Of a stretch of 64,000 nucleotides of DNA, positions 21,322 to 32,995 are shown one piece after another. The stretch is from Vicia villosa. Lineage: Eukaryota; Streptophyta; Magnoliopsida; Fabales; Fabaceae. Under the pieces are notes generated by a model. The model saw only the letters and a list, made by a program, of their open reading frames with translations, had not been told where the DNA came from and searched no databases. A program made the position numbers and the translations under genes. Each line of letters opens with the position of its first letter. Position 1 is the stretch's first letter. The stretch is taken from assembly GCF_029867415.1 (NCBI RefSeq), contig NW_026706160.1:186001-250000 (forward strand). The letters are read 5' to 3'.

Positions 21322-24300
21322 AGTTTGTCGTATCTCTTATTTCTTAATGTACCGTTTACTTATCGTACTGTTCATTATATTATGTAGTGTTTGTACTGTC
21401 AGTATTAAAAGTCGTACTATTTGTCGTACTGTTGTTTAATTATTAAGATAATATTCTGTGTGTTTTCTGCCAGTTAAATATTTATTTTTTTTGTGCATTA
21501 AATGTTTTTCAGGGTTATTATCGGTAATTTTGCTCGCATACAGTATATATTATTTATTTATTATGTCTGTGTTTTTCTAACAACTCATGTAAATAAATTT
21601 TCACCATTAACATAATCAAAAACAACAAAAAAAAACAAAAAAAAGAAAAATTAACTTTGACTGTTGAATTTTCACTCTAACTGCTACATTAATACCTGAA
21701 CAGTCAGTTGACAGTCAAACCCGCTGACAGTGCAATTCTCCGTGTTTTGTACCATCAATCAAATCAATCTTTTGCATTTCAAAATTCCAAGATTTTTATT
21801 CTAGAAGTCTTTTGAATATCACATGATTAGCAGAGACTCAACACTGCACAAAAATCAGGTACGCTTAACTGTCTCCTACACGAACAATTCCTAACTAGGG
21901 TTTCTTGTTTTTTTTCAGGAGAACAAGTTTTTGAGACCTCAAATGGATTTCATGGACCTCCATATATCTCAAAGTACCACCATACAAATTTTCAAACTTC
22001 AATTCGCTCAGACGCTCAGTCAGCAGCTCAAACAGTCAACAGACGACCCGTGTGACCAAAAAAGTCAACAGACAGTCAAAAATGAAAGTTTTTGTCAACA
22101 TCCATATTTTGTCAAAATATTCATCATATGATCATTGTTTGATCATAATTCATCAAGGAAAGATCAAAAATCAACAAAACCCTAAGTTTTAAAATTAGGG
22201 TTTTCTCCTAAAAAGTCAACTGAACTTTGACTGGTCCTACCTCTCTCATCCTTCATCCAAAAAATTCAAAACAAATCTCATTTTGAAGGAAATTCAATTA
22301 TCTTTCAAATGCAATTGGTCCCATGGTAATTAGATTCACCATTTGAAAAATATGAACCAAGACATTACAGGTCATTTTCAAAGTCAACAAAAAGTCACTT
22401 TTTTCAAAAGGACACACAGGGAGCATGGAAAATCATTTTGATATGAGACCAAAGACATTGGTTAGAGGACGTCTTGAGGTTTCCAAAAAGTACAAGAACT
22501 CCTTCATATGATAAAAATTGAGGGATTTATGCCTTGTTGAAGTTGGCTATTTTTTGGGAAAATGCATGAAATCAACATTGATCAAAAATGTTTTTTTTCC
22601 AAAAGGGGCCAAGTTTTCATTATCCAAACATGTTCCCCATAATGTGAAGGGCCTCCCACGACCAAGCCAAGGCCCATAGCATTTTTGTTTCTTTTTTGGT
22701 TTAATTTTATCACATATAAAGTTAAATTGAAAAAGAGATGATGCAAGATTCTTATCCAAAGCTTTGTCCCTTGCATGAGTCATCAAGATAGCTTATTTTT
22801 TGCAACAAAGGGAAGTACAAAGTTGGCTTGGAGCAAGAGAAGTAAAGAAGAGCAAGCTTTGGTCAAAATTTCAAAGATTTTTAATATTTAAAAATCAAAA
22901 ATTCAACAAAAGCAATCAATGCTTCTTGGCTTAAATTTTAAGCACATCTTAGCTTTTAAATGAAGTAGTATGCTTCATCAATGTAACACACACGAAATAT
23001 AGCAAGGAAATAGCATAAACTCACTTCATATTTCAAAGAAAAATAAAAACAAAAATTTAAATTTCGTATTTGAATTTGTAGCTAGTTTCAAAGCAAACTA
23101 AATCCATAAATCATCTCCTGGGACTTGTTTGAGTTAGTTTAGATCAATATCCAAGTTCATAAGGGCCTGAAACTCAAGCTCTCTCACTCTTCGATTTGGT
23201 AAACTTTCATTGATTTCAAACTCTCCATTTATGCGTTGTTATCATGTCTAATGGTTATGGTTGAGTTTATAATGATCATTAGATCAGGTTTGAACCCTAG
23301 CATGAGAGTTCTAACGTCTAGAACATAGGTTGCCATTGTCAACCGTGTGTTCATGTTCTTCTTCGAATCTCTTGAACCAGGCAATTTCAGTCCAAACTAA
23401 CCTCACCAATGGATTCCCAGACCTCGATTTAGGGGTGTAGGGTCTTCCTTTGGTATTTATCTAACGTAATTTTGCAGTTGGAAGATGCCCTAGCCGGAGA
23501 AGATGACCGGAATTACTGTTCCGGCTGTCAACAGATCCAGGCGTGGTTGACTGATTCACGTGGCTCTTTCCAATCGTTTCATTGGCCAGTCAACAAGTCC
23601 AGGGCTTGCGTTGCGGAGGGAAGAGCTATGATTGGTTCGTTTGAATAAATCTGGGTCCCACTTCACTTAAGTTCAGAAAAAACATGGGTTGGGCCTGCAC
23701 GCCTTTGCTTTTCACACACCCCTCTTGAGCCCAGTTTCCACAAAAACAACTGATTTCAGTTCAATATCCAAACTGCTTAATACACCTCCCTGCATATTTA
23801 ACTAATAATTTTAATTTTTTGCATTTAATTTAAAATCAACCAATTAAAAAACATAAAAAATATTTTCTTTTTACCATTAATTTGATAAAATGCTTAATTA
23901 ATTTTTTCATAAAAATATTTTATTTTTCTTAATAATTAAAAAATTTTGCTTAATTAATTAGTATATATTTATAAATTTTTTCTTTATATTAAATTTAGTT
24001 TATATATTTTAGACTAATTTTGTACATATTTAGAATATTTTTCTCTTTAAGTTTAAATTATTTGTATAATTATTTGTATAATTATGTATTATTTAACTTA
24101 ATGGTTTTCAAATCAATTTCAAAAACTCCAACAAAATTAGTTTTGCTTTAAAATTAATTGACAAGCATTTTGAACATATTTTAAACTTAATTTTTAGGTT
24201 TAAATTTTATTTCCACCTCTTTCTCATTTTAATTAAATCATGCATTAATTCTAATTAAAATCAATCATCAAAAATCCAAAAAAAATATTTCTTTTATCTT

Positions 24301-25210
24301 ATTGCAATTTAAATTCCTAGATCAAGTGTATAGGTTGTCAAATTCATGTAAATAGCGTAGTTTACATTTCCCGCACAATCGATGTAATAGCGTAGATTTA
24401 CTTTCCGCATTTTACATTTCCGCATTTTAATTTCTGTACATATAAAACTGCGTGTATGTCAAAGATAAAAATTGAAGCGTTAGGTCACTAACTTCAAAGA
24501 TAAAATATCTGAATCAAAACACAGTCACACTTGCACCTCTTAGGGTAATTCCTCTTTTACTCTTTTCAAAAATCCAAAATCAAATTCTACTGTTTCAAAT
24601 GCAAAATCGAACTTTCGTTTACATCCGGTGAAAGGAGAATTTTCTAAAGGAAATAGGAAAAAGACCTTATAACTTAGGGTAGACCTCCTAATTCGCTTGC
24701 TCAAATCAAAACAAACAAATGTCTCATATACCGTTGTTTTTCAAAATAAAACTTTCAAAAAAAGACAATACTTGGTATATATCCAAACAAGGATCATTAC
24801 GAAGTTAACGATTTTTTTTTCAAAAACATCTTTCGAAAGATAAAACACTTTGTATACATCCGCACAAGGATCATTTCAAAGTCAATTTACAAAAGTATTT
24901 GAAACCACATACAAGCATGTCAAGGCAAGAGAAAAGTGATTCAAAACAAGTGAGCTAAGCAAATTAAGAGCCCATGGATAACCATGGATACAAAGGGTGC
25001 TAACACCTTCCCTTTGTATAACCAACCCCCTTACCCAGAATTTCTTAAAGGTCTTTTTTCTGTTTCTTTTATAAACCTTTCCTTAATTGGATAAAATAAA
25101 AGTCGGTGGCGACTCTCTGATTTTCAAAAACACAAAAGCAAAAAGAGAAGAGTGTCAGTTCGTGTATCTCTCCACGAGAGGTACGGTAGAAAACCGAGGG
25201 CGACACTAGA

Positions 25211-25857
25211 TACCCCTTGTGTGTATCTATGAAGGAACTCTTTCGTTGAACTAATCCTTGCTCGACGATGACCTCAGTTGTATTTACAATCCTGTTACGA
25301 CAAGGCATGGACATGCGACTGGCATGGCGAAAGGCATCCTTTTTTCTCCTTGTAAGGTTGCGTTCGTTCTCAATAGTTTATCCTCCTTTCTCCACAGTTG
25401 ATGATCCTTTTGATTTTTCGCGGGTCTCGGGAAATCGGCTAGCGCGGTAAGTATGAATACGGGCGAAGGTAGAAGCGCAAATGTTAATGTAAATGAATGC
25501 ATGAAAATGAAAACGCATGCGTATGCGAGAGAATCCTTGCATTATAACTCCTTGTATGTAATACCATGCAGACGCGTGACAGATGAAATCCTAAGGATAG
25601 CCTTAGAGGCGACATTATACCCTCGTGAAATCCTTATAAGATAAATGTTATGACACGCCAATGGAAATCCCTTAAATTAGGGAGTATGCAGAAGGTAGCG
25701 GCTGGCGATCGTTCAAGACCGTCACCAAATCTCATGGCCATCGAGAGGCCGTTCGATGTGTACCAATGAAGTTGTCCTTGGTGGGAAGGTTCTCTGTGTG
25801 GAACACGACCTATCTAAGGACGATATCAGACGAAGTGAAATCCCTACAACCCTACAA
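25211..25857. other. Non-coding interval between Ogre and CACTA, part of the Tat-like leader
   Basis: Continues the sequence interrupted at 4162. It contains the first copy (about 25670-25800) of the monomer that recurs at 32050, 32230 and 33004, recognisable by TCTCATGGCCATCGAGAG and GTCCTTGGTGGGAAGG. No coding sequence is recognised. Confidence 0.6.
25670..25800. repeat. Leader monomer, copy A
   Basis: Contains GACCGTCACCAAATCTCATG and GGCCATCGAGAGGCC. Same unit as 32050-32220, 32230-32377 and 33004-33170. It is separated from copy B by the CACTA element. Confidence 0.8.
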
Positions 25858-25864
25858 CACGGAA

Positions 25865-26290
25865 GGGCTTTAAAAGCGCTTTTTATGGGCTTTAAAAGCG
25901 CTTAAAAGCGCTATGAAAGGCAGCGCTGGCGTAGGTAACAAAAGCGCTTCAGAAAACGCTCTGGTAGGCCCCCCCTATAAGAGCGCTTTTCTGGAAAAAG
26001 CGCTCTGGTAGGCCCCCCTATAAGAGCGCTTTCCTGGAAAAAGCGCTCTTGTAGAACCCCCTTTAAGAGCGCTTTTTCCAGCAAAGCGCTCTGATAGCCC
26101 CCCCTATGAGAGCGCTTTTTCTGGAAAAAGCGCTCTGATAGCCCCCCCTATAAGAGCGCTTTTCCAAAAGCGCTTTCGTATGTTGCGTTTTTTTTTATTT
26201 TGTATGCTTTTTTATTAATCTTTGGCAGCGCTTTTACTAAGAAGCGCTTTAGTAGGGGGACCTTTAAGAGCGCTTTTTAAAAGCGCTATC
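25865..26290. repeat. CACTA left subterminal repeats (AGCGCT palindromes)
   Basis: More than fifteen AGCGCT hexamers, mostly as AAAAGCGCT or AGCGCTTTT in both orientations, separated by CCCCCCTATAAG-type spacers. Subterminal arrays of this kind bind the transposase/TnpA-type protein in CACTA elements. Confidence 0.9.
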
Positions 26291-26532
26291 GTTCCTAAAT
26301 GAGGTATTTTAATGTGCAGCCTGTAATTTAATCCTCCCAGTCAACCTGTAATATTTTCGACCTGTAATATGTTTTCAACCTGTAATATTTTCGACCTGTA
26401 ATTTATTTTCGACGATAGTATTTCAGCAATCAGTAAGACAATATATATACTAATATAATACCATTATAATATCCAAAATTATATATATACATCATTACAT
26501 CGATAATATTATAGTTCAAATCGACACAAATC

Positions 26533-27863
26533 CTACATGAAAAATTGCTTAATATAAAATTGACACAAATCCTCTTTTATTTCTTCCAACTTAAGTTTCG
26601 GGTACCCAGCAGTACGGAATTCGTCAAGGTACTACAAAACAAAAACATAATATGAATGATATATTTAGTTAAATGTAATAAATTATATGAAATTATCTTA
26701 AGTTATAAATTCATACCGTGAGCGGAATCTCTAATTGATTTGCCTGAAGGATTTCTTTCATAAACCTCAATACAAAGTATTCGCAATCGTAACTGTTTCG
26801 CTGTTGCGGACACTACATAGAAAAACAAATAAGATTCTATAGTTGTCTTGTTTTATCAAGTAGCATAAATATATTATAAGCAAAATTGTGAAAAATAATG
26901 TACCTGCACTTGGATCCAAGTAATGTTGTTAGATTTAGTTCGGGATACCTGTGCGTCCCGTTGACTTCGGAACACTTGTATTGATCTAATTAACAAATAT
27001 ATAAAAGCATATGTTTAGATCAATCCCAAAAATAAGTAAATATATAAATATACACGAATATATATTTAGAACGATCCCACTTACAAATCAACGATGTCCT
27101 TCATAGACGGATAATTGGTCCATTCACCATTTGCCGAATTCAGATAATACACGACTTCCCTTATAGGGTTGATAGCAAGCAGCAACCAGTGTGCTCTATA
27201 AATTAAAACAATAGGTTATATGAAAATTTTGCTATACACAAAAGAAACAGAGATTAGATGAACAAAGAATGAGAAACTAACCCTACTGGTCGGTTATTAT
27301 ACGCCCAAAGATGCAGACTTTCTGTATTGCCGGTGGACATGAATCTATCGACTAAGCGCTGTCTAACTGATTCCGGTTCCGAAGCAATTGCCATTCCGCT
27401 GCAATGGGCGGAAGACACGAAACGGAATCTGTTAGACAATGGATTCCCGCGCAACACTCTGTCATACAACAACCTTAAATAAAAACATAATAAACATTAG
27501 ATTATTTTCATTGAAATGTGTAAATAAATTATATTGTGGGACTAATTAAATAATATATCGGATGAGTGAATATTACCGAATGTATGAGTGCATGTTACTG
27601 ACGCCTAGTTGATCATGCCTAAAAATCTCCTCCAAGTCATCAATTGTAATAAGTGACTTGAATTCAATACCGAAGACACTTTCATCCATATCAATTTCAC
27701 GTAAAGCACCATCTTTCAAATCGGACATATCAACCATTGTTGCGAGCGTCGACCGGTATCGAGGCACAAAAGCACCGCCTTTTTTTGCCGCTTGCTTCGG
27801 AGGACCAGTAGGTGGTACGGTACGAACTTGCTGCGTCACTTATTGTGACTCCCGAGCGGATGC
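26533..27863 (-). pseudogene. Ulp1-type (C48) cysteine protease part of the CACTA gene
   Basis: Six minus-strand exons with GT-AG borders that join in frame: 27863-27577, 27473-27282, 27195-27085, 26985-26904, 26812-26717 and 26631-26533 (TAG). The catalytic-domain motifs are in order: AHWLLLAI (His), VVYYLNS (Asn where many Ulp1 proteases have Asp), then QQRNSYDCEYFVLRF with the oxyanion Gln and catalytic Cys. Glu follows that Cys where Gly is usual. The first exon is in frame with the DUF4218 exon across the 27942-27864 intron, so this is the C-terminal part of a transposase-protease fusion. A TAA at 27842-27840, after ARESQ, cuts the frame. Role in plant CACTA elements: SUMO-protease-like, not established. 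Confidence 0.85.
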
Positions 27864-27942
27864 CTAAAAATCATATAAGTTAGGTAAAATATAAAATCAT
27901 GCAGATTTAGATTCAGATTAATTATTAACACTTTAAATGTAC

Positions 27943-30222
27943 CTCTTTTAGTGATGCAACAGACTCAACCGCTTCTTCAACAACGTATCGTTCGGCAATA
28001 CAACCCTCCGGTCGACTTCTGTTTTTCACGTACCCTTTTAATATTTTCATATAACGTTCAGCAGGGTACATCCATCTCATATAAGCTGGTCCGCACAATT
28101 GTGTCTCTTTCACAAGATGAACGACTAGATGAACCATTATGTCAAAAAATGAGGGAGGAAAATACATTTCAAGATCACATAAAGTAACAACTATCTCTTT
28201 TTGCAATGTTGGTAAGATCGCGAGATCGACCACCTTACTGCAAATTGACCTAAAGAAGAAACACAGCTTAGTTATTGCGCTTCTTACTTTTTCTGGCAGA
28301 ATAGAACGTATACCTATTGGTAAAAAATGTTCCATTATAACATGACAGTCATGCGTCTTCAAACTGTTTAACTTGAGGTATTTCATGGACACAAGTCTTC
28401 TAATATCTGAAGAGTAGCCTTCTGGAACTTTAACTTCACTGAGGAACTTACACAATGTTTTCTTCTCCTTTCTAGATAGAGTGTAAACAGCAGGTGGCAG
28501 ATATGTTCGTCTTCCTTTCGTCACGGGTCCCAATTCAGTTCTCATTCCCATGTTTACCATGTCCTTCCTTATGTTAAGGCCATCCTTAGACTTTCCTTGT
28601 ATATTGAGTAACGTACCTATGACGCTGTCAAATACATTTTTTTCAATATGCATAACATCCAGGAAATGTCTTACGTACAACGACTTCCAATATGGAAGTT
28701 AAAAAAAAATGGACTTCTTCTTCCACCCACCCTTGACAAGTGAATGTGCAAAAGGCTTGCCAAACTGAGTGCTCACATCTTTCACCTTTTCAAAAATTTG
28801 ATCACCTGACAAAAAAGGCGGGGCTGTACCATGTTCGGCCTTTCCGTTGAATGCTTTTCTCCACCCACGGTAGTGATGATTAGAATTTAAGAATCTACGA
28901 TGGCCGAGAAAGACATTCTTCTGACAAAGCTCCAATCGTGTCGTATCGGTTTCATCTTCACAAACGGGACACGCCTTTTGACCTTTATTGTTGTACCCGG
29001 ATAGATTTCCGTATGCTGGAAAATCATTAATTGTTCCAAACAACATCGCCCTCAAGTTGAAACTTTCCTTCCTATACCCATCGTAAACCTCCACACCGTT
29101 GTCCCACAAAAACTTTAAATCTTCGATTAACGGTGCCAAGTATACGTCTATGTCATTCCCTGGTTGTTTAGGCCCAGAAATTAGCATAGATAACATCATG
29201 TACTTACGCTTCATACATAGCCACGGAGGTAGGTTATAGATCATATGAATCACAGGCCATGTGCAATGCGAGATACTTTGAATACCATGCGGGTTCATTC
29301 CATCAGTAGACAATGACAACCGAAGGTTTCTTGCTTCTTTTCCAAATTCAGGATAATCAGTATCAACTTTCATCCATTGTGGTGAGTCTGCCGGATGTCG
29401 CAACTTTCCATCAATAATTCTTTCATCTACATGCCAAGTCAAGTGTCTTGAATCGGTCTCACTACGATACATGCGTCTAAATCTCGGAATTATAGGAAAA
29501 TACCATAAAACTTTAGCAGGAGACAACTTTTTCTTATATCGAGGGGCACCACATTTAGGACACTCATTCAACGCTGCATACTCGTTTCGAAACAAAACGC
29601 AATCGTTTGGACATGCATGTATCTTATCATAGCTCATGCCAATAGAGGACAACATCTTTTTGGCTTCATACGTTCGATTGGGAAGAACATTATCCTCTGG
29701 TAGCATATCTTTCATAAGGGCTAATAACTCTGTGAAACTTTTATCCGACCATCCATTGTCTGCCTTTAAGTTGTACAACTTTAACACCGCAGACAATCTT
29801 GTGAATTTTGAACAACCATCATACAACGGTTTCTCTGCATCGCTTACCAACCTCTCAAACATTTTGGGACAATCCGCAAGATTTTCTTCAAGCGCTTCTG
29901 CAATATCTTCGACTCGATCGCAATCGTATGTGTCTGTGCAATCGTCGTTTGAAGCATACTTCCTATTACAACTCGACTCAGCATTCCCGTTACTTTTCTC
30001 ACCATGCATTGTCCAACATGTATAACTTCTATCAATTCCAAACCATAGTAAATGGGATGCCAACTTATTCCCGTCAAACTTACCCCCATAACAACAACAC
30101 AAGCAAGGACACGGCATTCGAAGCGGGTCTTTGGAGTGCGCAACCGCAAACTCGACGAATTCCCATACCCCTTTCTCGTACTCTTTCGACAATCAGTTTG
30201 AATTCATCCATGTCTGATCCAT
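27943..30222 (-). pseudogene. CACTA transposase (tnp2 family) with DUF4218, disrupted
   Basis: Starts at ATG 30222 on the minus strand. An N-terminal transposase-associated domain (EKGVWEFVEFAV, CPCLCCC, SYTCWTMHGE) is followed by the tnp2 domain (NECPKCGAPRYK, LSLSTDGMNPHG, ACPVCEDET) and, after 28680, by DUF4218 (DVMHIEKNVFDSVIGTL, KTHDCHVIMEH, YPAERYMK). Two lesions: TGA at codon 10 (30195-30193), where a CGA to TGA change is likely, and a frameshift in the run of nine A/T pairs at 28701-28709. Either removes the full product, though re-initiation just after the TGA could still give a tnp2-only protein. The exon ends at a GTACAT donor (27942) and splices to the Ulp1 exons. The transposase would excise and insert the element. 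Confidence 0.9.
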
Positions 30223-31680
30223 GTCTTAATTAAGCTAAACAAATGCTTCTTGGTTTCTCTATCAGGTACTAAGGAATTCTGTCAAGATAATAAATAGCTA
30301 TCATCATAATAGAATACCTAGTCAGAATACCTAATCAGAATACCCGAATTCTTAAAGAAGACATTACCTTATTTCAAGGTAATATAAGTCCACAAACCAA
30401 AAAATTGGTTGAGAGACACTAAATTGATATTAAATAGAACCATAAACAATAAACTATAAGCAGAAAATAACAAACTATAAGCAAGAAGAAAGGGATAGTA
30501 ACCTGAGTTAGACTTGATGTGGGAGATGGTAGGTTTGAATCGGCGTTGTACAAGTAGAAACCAGAGACTTCAAAGTAACTGTGAAATTAAACATACACAC
30601 ACGATGCAGTTAAATACAAATATCATAAAAGTGAGAAAATATTTCATATGAAATTTTTAATCCTTTACTTTATACACATTAAGTAGTTAGATTGTATTCT
30701 CAATCCACCCTCTTTATTTTTTTTTTCAATTAAGAAACATTCTTTTACTTTTATTAGTTTGGGTTCAACCTTCATAACACAAGCAAGAAAAGCATCATCT
30801 TTGCAAATTTGCGGACAACATGACTTTTCTCATCCATGATGATAAGGCCCATCCAAATTAGATACTCTCACTTTCCAGATAATAAGGACTCAAAAAAGGA
30901 AAATATATTATAAATTTCCATTTCAATAAAGAAAATTGACACTTTATACCGACACCTATATAACTTGCAATAGTATGTTACCAATTTTTTTTGTGACTGA
31001 CACTTGAATCTCAAGTAAAGAACAATCTCTTAGCATCAAGAATCTCATAGATCTCTTGAGTTTATGCAAGAAATTCCCAAAGCAATAAAGAAATTATCAA
31101 CTTATATATATTCATACATAGCATTATATATATAAACATCATTTGATTTTCTTCTTCATTCATATTTACACTAGCCCTTCAAAAAATGGCCGCACCTCTC
31201 ACACAATCACAATCTCAAGTAAGAAAATATCATAAAAGTAAGAAAATATTCAATGAAAATTAAACACTCTAAAGACAATACACTCTAAAGACATTTAATC
31301 AAACATGTAATATGCTTCATTCTCAAATTGCAGTGCAACCCTTAGTTGAAACCCTTAAAACTAAACCCATAAATCATATTACATGTTTGAGAATGTAAAC
31401 CCTTAGTTGTTTTTCTTTACCTTGCACAGTCAGTTTATAAAACTAATGGAAATATAAACTAAACTAAACTAACCGGCGGTGGAGAAAACGAGTGACGGAG
31501 GGACGCCGACGGAGGAGAGAACGACTGACGGAGGGACGCCGACGGTGGTGGCTGGCACCGATGGTGGTGGACGGAAGGGCAATGGAGGATGATACGGAGG
31601 GTTTTTCGGTTGCAGAACAGAAAACGAAAGAGAGAAAGTGAGAAACAGTAATTAGTGAGAAGCGTGTTTTTGTTTTTAAT
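30223..31680. other. CACTA 5' region, non-coding, with a possible captured promoter
   Basis: Upstream of the transposase on the minus strand: likely promoter, leader and leader intron. A GC-rich block at 31480-31600 with repeated GACGGAGGGACGCCGACGG (near 31495 and 31532) may be the transcript start region. On the plus strand, a TATA-like stretch (about 31115-31135), a CT-rich leader and a short exon-like piece occur at 31186. No other gene is seen. Confidence 0.5.
31186..31218 (+). other. Possible first coding exon of a captured gene fragment
   Basis: ATG in context AAAAAATGGC opens a frame MAAPLTQSQSQ that runs into a good splice donor (CAA|GTAAGA). Upstream are TATATATAAAC and, further up, GATAAGG, a light-response-type I-box. 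There is no downstream exon I can recognise, and chance is possible. Confidence 0.25.
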
Positions 31681-31687
31681 TTTTAGT

Positions 31688-32005
31688 AATAAAGGCTACT
31701 AAAGCGCTTCTGAAAAGCGCTCTCATTAAACCCCCTATAGCAGCGCTTTGAAAAGCGCTCTCATAACCCCCCTTACCAAAGCGCTTTTCAAAAGCGCTCT
31801 CATACCCCCCCCCCTTACCAAAGCGCTTTTCAAAAGCGCTTTCATACACCCCTTCTACCAGAGCGCTTTTTAAAAGCGCTCTCTTACCCCCCCCCCCCCC
31901 CTACCAGAGCGCTTTTTTTCATCATTTTCCCTTTTTTATTAATTTTGTTTTTAGCGAACCCTACGAGAGTGCTTTTTGCTAAAAGCGCTTTAGTAGTTGC
32001 GCTGC
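31688..32005. repeat. CACTA right subterminal repeats
   Basis: About ten AGCGCTTTT/AAAAGCGCT blocks separated by short spacers with poly(C) runs, ending in the terminal sequence at 32028. They mirror the left array. Confidence 0.9.
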
Positions 32006-32049
32006 TACAGCTTAATTTTGGCGTAGTGCAAGCTAGGGATGAAAGATGT

Positions 32050-32377
32050 ATAAATGGAAATCCCAAACCCTACAAGTTAGAGGGTGCGCGGGAATAAGCA
32101 CGGGGTGACCATTCAGGACAGTCACTAGATCTCATGGCCATTGAGAGGCCAATCGAACGCTTTAATGAGGGTGTCCTTCAGTGGAAGGACGCGTCGTTGT
32201 AAAAACACATGGACGTAAAAGAACACCCCTACCGGCTAGGGAGTACGTAGGAGTAAGCACGGGGTGACCGTTCGAGACAGTCACTAAGTCTCATGGCCAT
32301 CGAGAGTCCAATCGACGTGCGTTAATGAGGATGTCCTTCGTGGGAAGGACGCAATTTTAGAATATGATCCCTACAGG
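32050..32377. repeat. Leader monomers, copies B and C
   Basis: Two units of about 165 bp with TCTCATGGCCAT(T/C)GAGAG and GTCCTTC...GGAAGGACGC. Each unit starts at a CCCTA(C)..GCTAGGG boundary. Copy C is followed directly by the hAT element. Confidence 0.85.
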
Positions 32378-32604
32378 TAGGGGTGGAAATAGGCTAGGCT
32401 AGGCTAGGCTTTAGAAGGCCTGAGCCTGGCCTACGATAAACTTAAAAGGCCTAAGCCTGGCCTAAGGCCTATCATAGGCTTAGTTTTTTAGCCTGGCCTG
32501 GCCTTTTTAAAAGCCTGGCCTGGCCTGAAAGCCTATTTAAAAAGCCTGTATCTTATTAAAGTTTTCAATTAATCTGTATAACTTAAGAAGTCTTATAGGT
32601 CGAC

Positions 32605-32639
<35 letters not shown>

Positions 32640-32662
32640 TAAGTGAACCTATTTAGCATTTG

Positions 32663-32735
<73 letters not shown>

Positions 32736-32995
32736 AGCCTATTTAGCTTTTTTTTCTAATACATATGCATACATGAACCAACTTATTTAACATATCTCTA
32801 ATATATATGAAAATATAGGCCGGCCTATAAGGCTTCATAGGCTTTTTTAATAGCCTAAGCCAAGCCTATTAAATAAAATAGGCTTTTAAAAAAGCCTAAG
32901 CCTGACCTCTTTATTAAATAGGCCTGGCCTGGCCTAGGCCTATGTAGGCTGGGCCGTAGGCCCCTGTAGACCGGCCTGGCCTATTCCCACCCCTA
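32378..32995. mobile_element. Small non-autonomous hAT-type transposon (618 bp)
   Basis: Ends TAGGGGTGG(G)AATAGGC are terminal inverted repeats (left arm 32378, right arm ending CCACCCCTA at 32995). A perfect 8-bp duplication CCTACAGG flanks it (32370-32377 and 32996-33003). An 8-bp duplication and a (C/T)AGGG start are hAT marks. The inside is packed with AGGCCTGGCC-type subterminal motifs and two TA microsatellites; there is no coding capacity. Confidence 0.85.
32606..32732. repeat. TA dinucleotide microsatellites
   Basis: Two runs, 32606-32633 and 32664-32732, inside the hAT element. Their lengths are probably variable and prone to sequencing error. Confidence 0.95.

Larger units (their letters stand above)
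4163..25205 (+). mobile_element. Complete Ogre-type Ty3/gypsy LTR retrotransposon (Tat lineage)
   Basis: A 21,043-bp element with two near-identical LTRs beginning TGTTATACCCC and ending GAGGGCGACA. It is flanked by a perfect 5-bp duplication CTAGA (4158-4162 and 25206-25210). The order is LTR, primer binding site, leader, ORF1, gag-pro, intron, RT-RH-aRH-IN, repeat-rich 3' UTR, polypurine tract, LTR. An extra ORF before gag, a second RNase H, a tRNA-Arg-type primer site and an intron between protease and RT together define Ogre in legumes. ORF1 and pol are open, while gag-pro has three in-frame stops, so the copy looks structurally complete but defective on its own. Confidence 0.96.
20492..25205 (+). 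repeat. Ogre 3' LTR (4714 bp)
   Basis: Same ends and content as the 5' LTR. It lacks about 42 bp relative to 7643-7685. The deletion lies between short AT-rich similarities near 23971 and probably arose after insertion by slippage or end joining. Confidence 0.97.
25858..32028 (-). mobile_element. CACTA (En/Spm) DNA transposon, 6171 bp
   Basis: The right end, read on the minus strand, begins CACTACGCCAAAATTAAGC, a canonical CACTA terminus. A 3-bp duplication CAA flanks the element (25855-25857 and 32029-32031), and deleting it restores the host monomer CTACAAGCTAGGGA. Both subterminal regions are packed with AGCGCTTTT blocks, and between them a tnp2 transposase is encoded on the minus strand. 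The left end starts CACGGAAGGG, so only CAC agrees with the canonical terminus; this end may have been altered. The transposase has three lesions, so the copy is not autonomous. Confidence 0.88.

Noticed and set aside
25929..25945. GGCGTAGGTAAC near the CACTA left end, similar to the terminal GGCGTAGTG
   Set aside because: It has the same orientation as the right end, not inverted, so it is not the missing left terminus.
32606..32732. Long TA runs as possible replication or recombination signal
   Set aside because: Ordinary dinucleotide microsatellites; no supporting structure.
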